Source: Symbiodinium natans
Lineage: Eukaryota > Sar > Dinophyceae > Suessiales > Symbiodiniaceae
Length of the DNA stretch: 64,000 bases
Reading direction: 5' to 3'
Assembly: GCA_905221605.1 (NCBI GenBank)
Contig: CAJNDS010002668.1
Location: 985,501 to 1,049,500 of the forward strand
Positions 10,513 to 20,009 of the stretch are shown here, piece after piece. The stretch's first letter is position 1. Each line of letters starts with the position of its first letter. The position numbers and the translations under genes were made by a program. The notes beneath the pieces were generated by a model. The model was not told the origin of the DNA. It saw only the letters and a list, made by a program, of their open reading frames with translations, and made no database searches.

Positions 10513-10858
10513 GTTTAGGGTTTAGGGTTTAGGGTTTAGGGTTTAGGGTTTAGGGCTTGGGGTTTCGGGTTTGGGGGTTGAGGGCGGAGGGTTCAGAGCT
10601 TCAAGGTTTGCCAGGGTTTTCTTCAGGGTTGAGGGTTCAAACTTAGCTGAGCTCAATACTTCGAGCATCCTTGCCACAGGCGTCATGAATCTGAGGCAGC
10701 GGCCCCTAAAGCCGCTATCCCTAAACCCTAAACCCTAAACCCTAGACCCTAAACCCTAAAACCCTAAACCCTAAACCCTAAACCCTAAACCCTAAACCCT
10801 AAACCCTAAACCCTAAACCCTAAACCCCTGTGAGCCCTGTGGCTCCAACAAGTTGCAG
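10513..10858 (+). other. Intron with inverted telomeric arms
   Basis: Begins GTTTAGGG repeated (10513-10555) and carries a long CCCTAAA run at 10720-10827, shortly before the acceptor GTTGCAG. The two arms are reverse complements about 165 bp apart. This is the simplest example of the intron form seen through the window. Confidence 0.6.
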
Positions 10859-10931
10859 CCGACTTGGGGAGGCGTCAACTGCGTGGCTGTCATCCTTCCG
10901 TGCTACGCGCGCAGCAAGGAGGAGCCAAGGG
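10859..10931 (+). CDS. Glycosyltransferase GT2-like, N-terminal exon
   Basis: Acceptor AAGTTGCAG. The frame reads TWGGVNCVAVILPCYARSKE, then E. The hydrophobic strand followed by PCY and a charged stretch matches the first strand of family 2 glycosyltransferases (usually xVSVVIPxYN). Donor choices are AGGG|GTCCGA (10931) or, still in frame, GAG|GTTTAGGG (10972). A non-canonical GA donor at 10922 would splice SKE directly to EVKELRATL of the next exon and give the best family match. Confidence 0.65.
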
Positions 10932-11273
10932 GTCCGAGCGCAAGCAGCCGTCAGCTGGGAGTTGACAGGGAGGTTTAGGGTTTAGGGTTTAGAGTGTAGG
11001 GTTTTAGGGTTTAGGGCTTAGGGCTTAGGGTTTAGGCCATGAATTTCCTGAAGCCCTTAAAGTCCTAAAGGGCCCTAAAGCAGCTCAAGGATCCTGACCC
11101 CTCAAGCTCACGAGCCACAAGCCCGACGAGTCTACGCTTGAACCCCAAGGTTGAATCTAGAGACTCCGGAGATTATGGGGCCTAGACCAGAGCTCTGAGG
11201 AGTTGAGGGTTTCAGATTTTCGGTTTAGGGTTTAGGGTTTAGGGTTTAGGGTTTAGGGTTTAGGGTTTAGGGT

Positions 11274-11495
11274 TTGTGGCTTCTCTCTCCATGTCTCTCC
11301 CTCTCTTTCTCTCCACAAGACGACACACAAAGAGCACACGCCAGGCCAACGGGGGCTGGGCATTCTAGGGCTTCCGGGTTCGAGTTTCAGCTGTGGGATT
11401 CGCATGGGTTTGTAGCTTGGCCGAAGACCTTCGGCATCCTGGAAAGTCTGATGTTGTATGACCCCAAAGTCTTAGAAGCCAGGTTTTGGGCTTAG
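11274..11495 (+). other. Open region, coding status unclear
   Basis: After CTCTCCACAAG a frame reads FVAWPKTFGILESLMLYDPK and similar, but no donor with a phase link was found. A TTTAGGG run lies on each side. Otherwise 10973-11995 holds only telomere-type runs and a reversed family C-like element near 11600-11735. Confidence 0.3.
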
Positions 11496-11995
11496 GGTTT
11501 AGGCTTTAGGGTTTAGGCTTTAGGGTTTAGGGTTTAGGGTCTAGGGTTGTGGGTTGTAGGGTTCCGGATGTTCTGAGAGTCAGGCCCCCCAGTCGTCAAC
11601 TTCCGGGGTATTTCCCAGACTAGGGATACCCGTTTCCCCAAATAGAATAGAATCTCCCTTAAAGGCCCCCCAAGAAAAAACAACAAAAAAAACACAAATA
11701 GTAATAAAGGTAATTGCCCCTATTTTCGGAAACCCGCAAATGTTGTTCAGCTTTGACGGGTTTGATTGCAGTGCCTTTGCAGATCCAGACCTTAAGTGTC
11801 TGAAGTTGTCTGGGACGAAGAAGCAAAGGCCTGAAAGTCATAAGCTTCATATGAAAAGCTCAGAACCTGATAGGGTTTAGGGTTGAGAGTTTACTTCGGG
11901 TTTAGGGTTTAGGGTCTAGGGTCTAGGGTTTAGGGTTTAGGGGTTAGCATTTAAGGTGACTCATGTGTACCCCGCAATGCCCTCAACTATCAAAG

Positions 11996-12034
11996 GAGGT
12001 CAAGGAGTTGCGTGCGACGCTGCTGGCCTTGCAG
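11996..12034 (+). CDS. Glycosyltransferase GT2-like exon, helix after first strand
   Basis: Acceptor ACTATCAAAG. 13 codons EVKELRATLLALQ, phase 0-0, donor CAG|GCACCC (GC type). LRATLLALQ is the typical helix that follows the first strand in GT2 enzymes (LraTLeALxxQ). Confidence 0.7.
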
Positions 12035-12052
12035 GCACCCAGTATAAGGGCT

Positions 12053-12183
12053 TATGATATCTATCGGAATACCTCTCTTCATTCAACATAAACGAGAGAG
12101 AGAGATATATATATATATATATATATCATTTTTCATTCATGTATTGTCTATCGGAAGACATCTCTTCATTCAATATAACAGAA
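12053..12183. repeat. Short direct repeats around an AT microsatellite
   Basis: ATCTATCGGAATACCTCTCT and GTCTATCGGAAGACATCTCT, each followed by TCATTCAAYATAA, lie about 90 bp apart and flank a (GA)n(TA)n tract. It may be a small mobile element or a slippage duplication. Confidence 0.5.
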
Positions 12184-12821
12184 AGAACATTATGTTTGAA
12201 TCTTATGGGCCTCCACCTCAAGGGCTCAAGAACGGTGTTGCAGCTTCAAGGCGTCAGATGGCTGTGAGCACGAGTTCTGTGGCGCAACATAGACCGCAGA
12301 TTTCGTGAACTCTCCAGAGCTTGCAAGCTCACCTTCATGGGCATCATAACATCCCGAGCCCCATGGCCGGGCCGAGGTTCTAGCTCTTCATCATAAATAC
12401 GCAGTAGGTAGATGCTTCACGGTGCGGTATGCGAAGCCATCTTCAGTGAAGAGGAATGCCTGACTGGGGACTATGAACCCTTCAACTCACTCTCGAAACC
12501 CAGAAGTCCTAACGCTAAAGTCTGACACGTGTTGGGAGTTCCCAGTCTTTGTTTTGGGGGGGGGGGGGGGGGTATGCTTCTTTCTGAGCTCGGGTTAAAG
12601 AAGAAAGATCGCTAGGTTTTTTGCCCCGGTATAATCTGGCTTGAGGTGCGAGGCAGCTGTGTTGGCAAACAATACTACAATCCAACAAAGCACCCTACAA
12701 AAACTCTAAAAACCCTACCAAAAACCCTCCCGACAACCCTACAAATCCCTAAACCCTATAAAACCTGCAAAAGCCCGATAAGGCCCTATTGGCAAACCCA
12801 TACATAAAAGCCCCTATTACC

Positions 12822-12848
12822 CCCCCCCCCCCCCCCCCCCCCCCCCCC
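12822..12848. repeat. Poly-C tract
   Basis: A run of 27 C. G or C homopolymers of 10-30 bp recur at 1610, 1706, 12557, 25365, 26943, 28219, 34306, 44938, 49553, 52219, 55409 and 57529, nearly always in introns. Confidence 0.85.
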
Positions 12849-13324
12849 TTACCCCCCCGATACCCCCTCGTTAGACCAACCCCATAAACGCCCAAAGTGG
12901 ACCGCCAGGCACAGAAGCGCCCCCCGGATGTGGTCGTTGTGGCAGGGGGGTCGGGAGTTTGTTGGGCACGTTTTTTGCATGGTTGGGTTTGGGGTTTAGG
13001 GTTCGGGGTTTCGGGTTTAGGGTTTAGGGTCTAGAGTTTGGGGCTGGATGTTTCTAGGGGGGGATGAGGGTTGTGGGGTTATGGGGTTGTGGGGTTCTAG
13101 CGTTACGGGGTTGCAGGGTTGAGGAGGCGCGGCTTTTTGGAATTGAGAGTTCGTTTTTGGTTGCTTTTCATCATTACATCATCACACTGACTGCATGAGC
13201 CAAGTGGGCATGGGGAGCTGGTCGAGTAGGTTTACAGGACCAGTGATCACTACAGCCGGAGCCACAAGGGGTTCAGGGTTTGCATGGGGGTCTAGGCCCA
13301 CTACGGCATGCTTGGCAAAAGCAG

Positions 13325-13390
13325 GTGGACGACCATTCGCCCATCGACGCAACCGATGCGCTCAAGGCCCAGGGCCCAGCCGCCCATCAG
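13325..13390 (+). CDS. Glycosyltransferase GT2-like exon, VDD motif
   Basis: Acceptor AAAAGCAG. 22 codons beginning VDDHSPIDATDALKAQG, phase 0-0, donor CATCAG|GTTGGA. VDDxSxxDAT is the nucleotide-sugar binding signature of GT2 enzymes (VDDGSTDAT). A short exon for the strand before VDD is probably missing between 12034 and here. The frame also stays open past the donor to about 13530. Confidence 0.72.
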
Positions 13391-13439
13391 GTTGGAGTCT
13401 TACCCCATGGAAGATCCCTGCACGACCCTTTGCCCCAAG

Positions 13440-13480
13440 TAAAGCCGTCAAAACCATCACCAAGGAAGGAGACGAGTTCG
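13440..13480 (+). CDS. Possible exon
   Basis: After CCCCAAG the frame reads KAVKTITKEGDEF and ends TTCG|GTTGGC. The one-base carry-over matches the start of the 13739 exon. Its place relative to the glycosyltransferase is unclear, so it may be spurious. Confidence 0.25.
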
Positions 13481-13661
13481 GTTGGCTTGAGGCTTCAACA
13501 GACTCTAAGGCTTAAGGACTTCACTAGGACTTAATTCGGAACCATGCCAGATGAGGCGTTAGAATCCCGGAAATCAACCCTTTCGGAGTGAGGGGTTACA
13601 GGGTATAGTCATCCATCCCTAAATCCTAAACCCTAAGCCTCAAACCCTCTTTCAGGAGTTC

Positions 13662-13733
13662 ACCCTAAACCCTAAACCCTAAACCCTAAACCCTAAACCC
13701 TAAACCCTAAACCCTAAACCCTAAACCCTAAAC
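13662..13733 (-). repeat. CCCTAAA array
   Basis: Ten nearly perfect units just upstream of an AG acceptor (CTACAG) at 13738. Confidence 0.85.
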
Positions 13734-13738
13734 TACAG

Positions 13739-13827
13739 GGTTTAAAAAGAGCCCATCTCCGGGTGGACGGAAGCGGCCCGTAGACAAGGCGTGGAAAGAC
13801 CCCGAAAGCTTGGCCCATGCCGGAAGC
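13739..13827 (+). CDS. Possible exon, basic peptide
   Basis: The frame reads FKKSPSPGGRKRPVDKAWKD then PESLAHAGS and meets TAA right at the start of the next telomere-type run. It may be a terminal exon, or it may end at CCC|GTAGAC. Confidence 0.3.
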
Positions 13828-13830
13828 TAA

Positions 13831-14020
13831 GTTAGGGTTTAGGGTTTAGAGTTTAGGGTTTAGGGTTTAGGGTTTAGGGTTTCAGGTTTCAGGGTTTAGG
13901 GTTTGGGGTTTCGGGTTTCGGGTTTTGGCATTGGGTTTTGGGTTTTGGGTTTGGGGGTTTGGGGTTTGGGGTTTAGGGTTTAGGGTTTGGGGTTTAGGCT
14001 GAGTGTCGATCTCTCTGCCT
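13831..14020 (+). repeat. TTTAGGG array with TTTCGGG and TTTTGGG variants
   Basis: The run starts right after the 13739 island and drifts into TTTCGGG, TTTTGGG and TTTGGGG units. Confidence 0.8.
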
Positions 14021-14040
14021 CGCAGCTAGGCTTCAGGGTT

Positions 14041-14166
14041 GGAGGGTTTGAGGGTTTGAGGGTTTGAGGGTTTGAGGGTTTGAGGGTTTGAGGGTTTGAG
14101 GGTTTGAGGGTTTGAGGGTTTGAGGGTTTGAGGGTTTGAGGGTTTGAGGGTTTGAGGGTTTGAGGC
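14041..14166 (+). repeat. TTTGAGGG octamer array
   Basis: About 15 tandem copies of an 8-bp TTTGAGGG unit, a one-base-longer relative of TTTAGGG. Its uniformity shows that a variant unit was amplified locally. Confidence 0.85.
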
Positions 14167-14346
14167 TTGGACTTTAAACTTAGGGTTCAGGGCATGGGGA
14201 TCAGGCGTTTGTTCCTGGATGAAAATATCGAGTCTTAGAGGACAAATGCTTGGTAGTTCGTTTTGCAAGTGCCGCAAAAGCCTCCAAAGCTCTAAACTTC
14301 CAGCACCTCGACCCTACTTCTACAAGCCATCAGCCTACGCAGCCGG

Positions 14347-14530
14347 TACCCTAAACCCTAAACCCTAAACCCTAAGCCCTGAGCCCTGAGCCCTGAGCCC
14401 TGAACCCTGAACCTGAACCCTGAACCCTGAACCCTATACATCCTAAACCCTGAACCCTGAACCCTATACATCTAAACCCTGAACCCTGAACCTATACATC
14501 CTAAACCCTAAGCCTTAAGCCCCCCAAACC
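14347..14530 (-). repeat. CCCTAAA/CCCTGAA array
   Basis: CCCTAAA, CCCTGAG and CCCTGAA blocks, with a 30-bp segment holding TATACATC repeated three times. It is the C-rich arm of the intron that starts at 13831. Confidence 0.8.
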
Positions 14531-14576
14531 CTAAAATCCCTACACCCGAACCTCCCGCATGAGAAGCCTCCCCAAG

Positions 14577-14652
14577 GTCCAACTTTGGAAGAACGTTGGC
14601 CCAGCCGGAGCCCGCTCCGTGGGGCTGCGACTGCTGCGACAGTGGGCACAAG
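14577..14652 (+). CDS. Glycosyltransferase GT2-like exon, GPAGAR motif
   Basis: Acceptor TCCCCAAG. The frame reads VQLWKNVGPAGARSVGLRLL then RQWAQ. NxGPAGARNxGL is the conserved segment before the DxD strand of GT2 enzymes. A GC donor (CAAG|GCCAGG) leaves one base and joins in frame to the 15433 exon; the alternative GT donor at 14658 gives phase 0, which does not fit. Confidence 0.75.
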
Positions 14653-15089
14653 GCCAGGTTTAAGGTTTAGGGTTGATTTGGCTTTAGGACCCTCCAAGTA
14701 CTCGCTATCAGTGTTACTTGTTGCGTGTTTCTTATGTGTTTTTGTTTTGTGTGTGTGGGTGCGTTTGTGTTTATGTTTGTTGTTCATTTTCCAGTTGTCC
14801 TTCGTGTTTGTGCTTCTGAGTGTTTTTGAATTTGTATTATTTCTTGTGCGGCGTTGTGTGCTGTGCCCTTCTACCTTTGCTGTAGAATGTAGACTTAAAA
14901 TAAGCAGGTATTCTAATCCATGATTGCTTGTGGAGTTTAGGGGTCACATGCTTTGTTGCTTTTGAAACACGGCTCTTTCATGAACTAAGTTGGTGATTGC
15001 TAGGACCATCCGGCTCGAGCCTGGCTCGTCATTACAAAACAAGCATGAAACGTGAGCTGCCTCTCGTGTCCTAGACGAGATGCTACGCG

Positions 15090-15175
15090 TCCTAAACCCT
15101 AAACCCTAAACCCTAAACCCTAAACCCTAAACCCTAAACCCTAAACCCTAAACCCTAAACCCTAAACCCTAAACC
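15090..15175 (-). repeat. CCCTAAA array
   Basis: About twelve near-perfect units. More C-rich runs at 15314-15400 lead up to the 15433 exon. Confidence 0.85.
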
Positions 15176-15432
15176 ATGTCAGGGCAAGAGATGGCTGCCA
15201 TACCCAATGCCGCGAGCTTCGAGTCCTCGACTTTACCGTCACAATTCTCGAAACTTAAGACCCTAAACGCCAAACCGCTAAACTCCAAGGCATCCAAAAA
15301 TCCCCTCTAATCACCCTAAACCCTAAACCCTAAACTCTAAACCCTAAACCCTAAACCCTAAACCTTACTGTATAAACCCTAAACCCTAAACCCTAAACCT
15401 GCTTATTCTTTGTGCAAGCTCCTCGAATGCAG

Positions 15433-15502
15433 GTCTGGACGTCGTAGTCTGCCTCACGGACAGCGACGCTGCGCCAGATCCGGGTTGGACAGAGGCGCTC
15501 CC
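15433..15502 (+). CDS. Glycosyltransferase GT2-like exon, DSD catalytic motif
   Basis: Acceptor CGAATGCAG, donor CTCCC|GTGAGA. With the base carried from 14652 it reads GLDVVVCLTDSDAAPDPGW then TEALP. DSD followed by PxPGWxEAL is the metal and nucleotide-sugar binding site of GT2 enzymes. This is the most recognisable exon in the window. Confidence 0.8.
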
Positions 15503-15774
15503 GTGAGATTTCTGTTGGGGGGCGGGGGCAGGGGGTTAGGGTTTAGGGTTTGGGGTTTGGGGTTTAGGGTTTAAGATTTGGGGTTTGGGATTTGGGGGTT
15601 AGGGTGTGAATTTAGGGCTTATAGGGTTTATGGTTTGGTGCCCCAGTGGCGCTGAAACCCTGAAACTTTGAACCCTAAACCCTATTACCCTTTGTAAAAG
15701 CATGCCCCAACCCTAAGCCCTCGAATCTAGACTGTGCTGCGTCTGCCGCTTGTTTAGGGAAATAAGGCCCCCCA

Positions 15775-15850
15775 AGCCCTAAACCCTAAACCCTAAACCC
15801 TAAACCCTAAACCCCAAACCCTAAACCCTAAACCCTAAACCCTAAACCCT
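15775..15850 (-). repeat. CCCTAAA array
   Basis: Ten units with one CCCCAAA variant, followed at once by the acceptor region of the 15863 exon. Confidence 0.85.
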
Positions 15851-15862
15851 GTCTCATCGAAG

Positions 15863-15947
15863 CTCTTTCGGATGGCTGCTTCTGAGATTCAAAGGGAAGT
15901 TACATTGGCCCTTGAGATGGGCCTTTACCTTCTTTAAAGCGTTTGGG
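15863..15947 (+). CDS. Exon, frame uncertain
   Basis: Acceptor CATCGAAG, donor TTTGGG|GTTTAGGG. The phase carried from 15502 gives SFGWLLLRFKGKLHWPLRWA and is open to the donor. Another frame reads LFRMAASEIQREVTLALEMG but stops before it. Confidence 0.4.
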
Positions 15948-16030
15948 GTTTAGGGTTTAGGGTTTAGGGTTTAGGGTTTAGGGTTTAGGGGTTTAGGGTT
16001 TAGGGTTTAGGGTTTAGGGTTTAGGGTTTA
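15948..16030 (+). repeat. TTTAGGG array
   Basis: Eleven near-perfect units starting at the donor of the 15863 exon. Confidence 0.85.
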
Positions 16031-16205
16031 ACGAAGGTAAAGGGTTCTGAAGTATGGGCCCAGGGTTGTTTTGTGGTATATAAGGGGTATATAAGGGTTC
16101 CTCCAATCAAGGGCCCTTGGTTTTGTTGGGGTTTCCTCCAATTAAGGGCCCACAATAAGGGAGCATGTAACTACCCTCAGAAAGCTTACCCTGAGGAGTT
16201 TGCAG

Positions 16206-16248
16206 GGCTCCTGAGGGAAGGGAGGCAAGTAGCTGGCACTCCTGAAGG
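16206..16248 (+). CDS. Exon, unknown product
   Basis: Acceptor GAGTTTGCAG, peptide LLREGRQVAGTPE, donor GAAGG|GTTTAGGG. It may belong to the glycosyltransferase, but no diagnostic motif is present. Confidence 0.4.
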
Positions 16249-16449
16249 GTTTAGGGTTTCGGGTTTAGGGTTTAGGGTTTAGGGTTTAGGGTTTGCAGTT
16301 TAGGGTTGGGTTTAGGGTTTAGGGTTTAGGGTTTAGGGTTTAGGCTTTAGGGTTTACTCAGGCTAGTTCCCTAGTGGCCCCTCCTTCAAGCAAACCTAGC
16401 TAGCCTCCTCCCAGATAGCAAGAACTTGGGGTGTGAAGGCATAATCCCG

Positions 16450-16556
16450 CAACCCTAAGCAACCCTAAGCAACCCTAAGCAGCCCTAAGCAACCCTAAGC
16501 AACCCTAAGCAACCCTAAGCAGCCCTAAGCAACCCTAAGCAGCCCTAAGCAACCCT
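16450..16556 (-). repeat. AACCCTAAGC decamer array
   Basis: Eleven tandem 10-bp units, AACCCTAAGC with occasional AGCCCTAAGC. It is another locally amplified relative of CCCTAAA. Confidence 0.85.
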
Positions 16557-16608
16557 ACTCAGCCCAAAGGGCCGAACTCGACCACCCTGTGCTTTCCTGG
16601 ATTCGTAG

Positions 16609-16649
16609 AGAAATCTGATTGTGGGCCAGCTGCGGGGGGCAAAGAGGGG
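16609..16649 (+). CDS. Exon, frame uncertain
   Basis: Acceptor GGATTCGTAG. Frames read NLIVGQLRGAKRG or KSDCGPAAGGKEG, and the latter ends in phase 0 as the next exon needs. Donor GGGG|GTTGGG. Confidence 0.35.
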
Positions 16650-16793
16650 GTTGGGATTCAGAGACAGTCCGAGAGGTCCCTAAACCCTAAGCCCCAAGCC
16701 CTAAGCGCTAAACACTAAACCCTAAACCCTAAACCCTAAGCCCTAAACCCTAAACCTTAAGGTAAGCCCTGTGTACGGTTTTTGTGGGGACAG

Positions 16794-16848
16794 CTGGTGC
16801 AGGCCATGCTGAAGGCTCAGATCAAGAGGCCGGCAGCCCTAAATTCGG
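16794..16848 (+). CDS. Exon, unknown product
   Basis: Acceptor GGGGACAG. 18 codons LVQAMLKAQIKRPAALNS, donor TCGG|GTGTTTAGGG. Confidence 0.45.
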
Positions 16849-17108
16849 GTGTTTAGGGTTTAGGGTTTAGGGATTAGGGTTTAGGGATTAGGGGGATTAG
16901 GGTTTAGAGTTTAGGGATTAGGGTTTACGGGTTTCAGGACTCAGAATCCGGTGGTTCAGGGGGCTTTGGGGTCCTACGGTTTAGGGTACCAAAAGACACG
17001 AGAACTGAGATCATCCTCTTAATCTCACAAAGACATCCAAAGACCCGAAGTCGGATAAGCTTACAAGAGCTTAGGGTTAATCGGTGTTTGGTTCTCGCTT
17101 TTCCTCAG

Positions 17109-17157
17109 AGTGTATGGCGTGCTAGTGGTCCGCTTACATCCTGGAAAACCCAACTCT
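17109..17157 (+). CDS. Exon, unknown product
   Basis: Strong acceptor CTCGCTTTTCCTCAG and strong donor TCT|GTGAGC. The frame reads VYGVLVVRLHPGKPNS. Splice signals are among the best here. Confidence 0.55.
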
Positions 17158-17317
17158 GTGAGCTAAGAACGCTCAAAAGCCCAACCCTGTACGTTAGGAG
17201 CACGTCTGAACCCGGAATCTATTCCTCCGTAACTAGCGCACTGTGCAGCTGCCGGGGTGCGCGACACTCGCAAGACGCACTAAGCCCTACACTTTGAACC
17301 CTAACCCCTACACCCTA

Positions 17318-17380
17318 CACCCTAAACCCTAAACCCTAAACCCTAAACCCTAAACCCTAAACCCTAAACCCTAAACCCTA
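17318..17380 (-). repeat. CCCTAAA array
   Basis: About nine units upstream of the 17412 exon. Confidence 0.8.
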
Positions 17381-17411
17381 AGGATCCCTAAGTGAAGTCC
17401 TCCACCCCTAG

Positions 17412-17450
17412 AGGCGTGATTGCCAAACTTGATAGCACGGTGGAGAGACT
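17412..17450 (+). CDS. Exon, first of a phase-linked chain 17412-19106
   Basis: Acceptor CACCCCTAG. The frame reads GVIAKLDSTVER, donor GACT|GTAGAG with two bases carried. The carry-over fits the next five exons (17773, 18145, 18613, 18938, 19047) without a stop, which argues for one transcript, probably the glycosyltransferase. Confidence 0.55.
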
Positions 17451-17772
17451 GTAGAGGCTTCAGAAGTTCCTCCGGCAATATCGCAAAAGCATAGCGCGTT
17501 ACGAGTATAGGGTTTAGGGTTTAGGGTTTCAGGGTTTTGGCAAAGTTTGAGGTGGCAGAGGGAGATGACGTGTCCTGAAGGAGAGTGACAAGAGGATTCC
17601 TTACACATTCCCACCTGCTGCACGTAAGGGGTATAAGGAGGGACCCTAGAAGGGACCCTTAATCTGTTTCCCCTATCTAACCCCTAGTTTTACCTTATAT
17701 AGTCCCTACTATATACCTAAACTAACCACTAAAGAAAACCTTAAAGCCTTTAGTCCCTTGATGCACGGGCAG

Positions 17773-17847
17773 TCCTGGCATCGTGTCGGGTCCCACTATG
17801 TCGGTGGATCGAAGCACCATGGCTGGCAGGGGCACTTGCATGAGCAT
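17773..17847 (+). CDS. Exon, unknown product, phase-linked
   Basis: Acceptor CACGGGCAG. In the carried phase it reads PGIVSGPTMSVDRSTMAGRG then TCMS. Another open frame contains HYVGGSKHHGWQGHLHEH. Donor GCAT|GTGGGG. Confidence 0.5.
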
Positions 17848-18144
17848 GTGGGGGGGGGGGTGTGGAAGTTTAGGGTTCAGGGTTTAGGTTTAGGGTCTAG
17901 GGTTTCGGGTTTAGGGTTTAGGGGAACATGCCAGAACAGGGAATCGAAGACCGACCATACGACAGATCAACCCCAATGTGTTGTTGCAGGAGGGTTTGAG
18001 GTCTAACTTGGTTTGGGGGGTTGGGGTAGAATGTCAATCTCTGTCCAGCGGATGTGCTTTCAGGGCGTCTCAAAGTGGACACGGATTCGGATTTTACGAA
18101 AGCGATCACCCCCCACGATGCGAAGCAACATCTGGAATATCCAG

Positions 18145-18213
18145 ACAAGGTCACACCGGGCGCTTCCACGACCACTTTGGAAACCTGAATGGACGCACCT
18201 CGGCTGCCATGCT
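18145..18213 (+). CDS. Exon with HFGNLNGR, probable glycosyltransferase middle region
   Basis: Acceptor AATATCCAG. In the carried phase it reads QGHTGRFHDHFGNLNGRTSA then AM, donor GCT|GTTTAGGG. An HxGxLNGR stretch is compatible with the acceptor-binding region of some GT2 enzymes, but I am not certain of that. Confidence 0.55.
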
Positions 18214-18375
18214 GTTTAGGGTTTAGGGTTTAGGGTTTAGGGTTTAGGGTTTAGGGTTTAGGGTTTAGGGTTTAGGGTTTAGGGCTTAGGGTTTAGGGTT
18301 TAGGGCTTAGGGTTTAGGGTGTAGGGTTTAGGGTTTAGGGCTTAGGGTTTAAGGTTTAGGGTTAGGGTTTAGGCC
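18214..18375 (+). repeat. TTTAGGG array at intron start
   Basis: About 22 units with TTAGGGC and TGTAGGG variants, starting at the donor. A shorter CCCTAAA arm lies at 18498-18548 in the same intron. Confidence 0.85.
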
Positions 18376-18612
18376 CTGGGATACCCAATCCCGGCATTCG
18401 GCCTACACTCCCTTCCCCCCACCTGCCCCCCCCCCCCCCGCCCCCCCAATAAATCGGCAGCTGCAAAGAGTCATTCGGTACCACAGAAGGTTCGAGCTAA
18501 ACCCTAAACCCTAAACCCTGAACCCTAAACTCTAAACCCTAAACCTTGAAAAGGATGGACTTGGGATGACAAGCGTGACGTTCTGCTCTACGGCTGCCCC
18601 TTGGCGATGTAG

Positions 18613-18666
18613 AGGCGGCTTCCGGCTTCTTGGCAGGGGCGTGTCAGGATGTACACTACCAGTAGG
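18613..18666 (+). CDS. Exon, unknown product, phase-linked
   Basis: Acceptor TTGGCGATGTAG. In the carried phase it reads GGFRLLGRGVSGCTLPV, donor GTAGG|GTTGGG. Confidence 0.45.
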
Positions 18667-18669
18667 GTT

Positions 18670-18867
18670 GGGGTTTGGGGTTCGGGGTTCAGGGTTCAGG
18701 GTTTAGGGTTTAGGGTTTAAGGTTTAGGGTTTAGGGTTTAGGGCTTGGGGGTTAGGGTTTAGGGTTCAGGGTAGTTTAGGGTTTAGGGTTTAGGGTTTAG
18801 GGTTTAGGGTTTAGGGTTTAGGGTTTAGGGTTTAGGGTTTAGGGTTTAGGGTTTAGGGTTTAGGGTC
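18670..18867 (+). repeat. TTTAGGG array
   Basis: Two blocks; the second (18780-18867) is about 12 pure units. Confidence 0.85.
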
Positions 18868-18937
18868 AGGGTTTGGAGGGCATATAGTCGTGTATGGGGG
18901 TCTGCTTCGAAGCTCCAAGTCATATTGCCTTCACTAG

Positions 18938-18980
18938 GCCCAAACATATCGACACCGACACCATCATGGAGCAACGGTGG
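18938..18980 (+). CDS. Exon, unknown product, phase-linked
   Basis: Acceptor CCTTCACTAG. In the carried phase it reads PKHIDTDTIMEQRW, and the donor TGG|GTAAGG is textbook. Confidence 0.58.
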
Positions 18981-19046
18981 GTAAGGCCCCAGAGCCCAAG
19001 TTGTGTGTTGACGGTATATAAGACCGCCTACTTTCTTCGTACTCAG

Positions 19047-19106
19047 GCATCCGGTCAGGGTCAAGGCCGTACACAGACCACCTGTGCTCCTCAATGTTCT
19101 CTTAAG
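19047..19106 (+). CDS. Exon, unknown product, phase-linked
   Basis: Acceptor TTTCTTCGTACTCAG with a pyrimidine tract. 20 codons ASGQGQGRTQTTCAPQCSLK, phase 0-0, donor AAG|GTTCGA. Confidence 0.5.
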
Positions 19107-19346
19107 GTTCGAAGGACCGAATCAAAAAACCCTGAAACCCCACGCTCCCGCAATCCGAAGTCGAACGCCGCCGAAGTAAACCCTAAACCCTAAACCCTGA
19201 ACCCTAAACCCTAAACCCTAAACCCTAAACCCTAAACCCTAAACCCCTATACCCTAAACCCTAAACCCTAAACCCCCCTAAATCCTAAACCAGCCACTTA
19301 GGCACGTGTAACTTCAGCGTAGATCTGAACTCCATTGGCGATGCAG

Positions 19347-19394
19347 CTTGGCAGAAGACCTGAGGAGCAGGAGGGCTCCAAACACCCCGAAATC
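19347..19394 (+). CDS. Exon, unknown product, phase-linked
   Basis: Acceptor GGCGATGCAG. 16 codons LGRRPEEQEGSKHPEI, phase 0-0, donor ATC|GTCACG. A TTTAGGG run starts 18 bp on. Confidence 0.5.
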
Positions 19395-20009
19395 GTCACG
19401 CAGAAACAAAGGGTTTAGGGTTTAGGGTTTAGGGTTTGGGGTTTAGGGTCTAGGGTTTAGGGTTTAGGTTCAGGGTAACCAGTGGTTTGGTTCAAGCCAC
19501 AACCCCGAAATCCTAAGTCAACCGCGAAGCCAAGCCGGAGAAAGCCGACCCAGCATCCTGACCTAGCCCGAACACCTCTGAACCCAACTAACCTGAAGCT
19601 TAAACCGACCCAAATCCCACACAGGTAGTGGCGGTGTTCACATAAAATTAGCTTACTGGAGTGCAAACAGAAACAAAAAGCACTTTACCATTGACAGAAG
19701 ATTGTTCACACCGTGTGCAAATCGGCAAGCCAATGTTGCTCTGTAACCGGCGTGGCAAACGATCCGGAATAGACGTTGCCGAATGAATGAAAGTTTTTTG
19801 TGCGAAGGGATTGTGAATGTGAAAGCAGCTGTGTGGTTGGTAGAGTTGACCCCACCTCCCTAGAACACCCTGCAGATTTTTTGCAGATAGGGGGCATTGC
19901 ACTACATTGTCAGCCCTTTTCGTAAGGTAACTTAGCAAGACAACCTGTTCTTAAGGGACCCACGAAAAGGGGCCCGAGAGTAGAAGAAGCCTCGAAAAAA
20001 GTCAGGCAG

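Noticed and set aside
14026-14277. Minus-strand frame with repeated NPQTLKPS
   Set aside because: Translation of the TTTGAGGG array.
16450-16556. CRISPR array
   Set aside because: Units are 10 bp, contiguous and without spacers; a telomere-type variant array. The 125-bp array at 35239 also lacks spacers.
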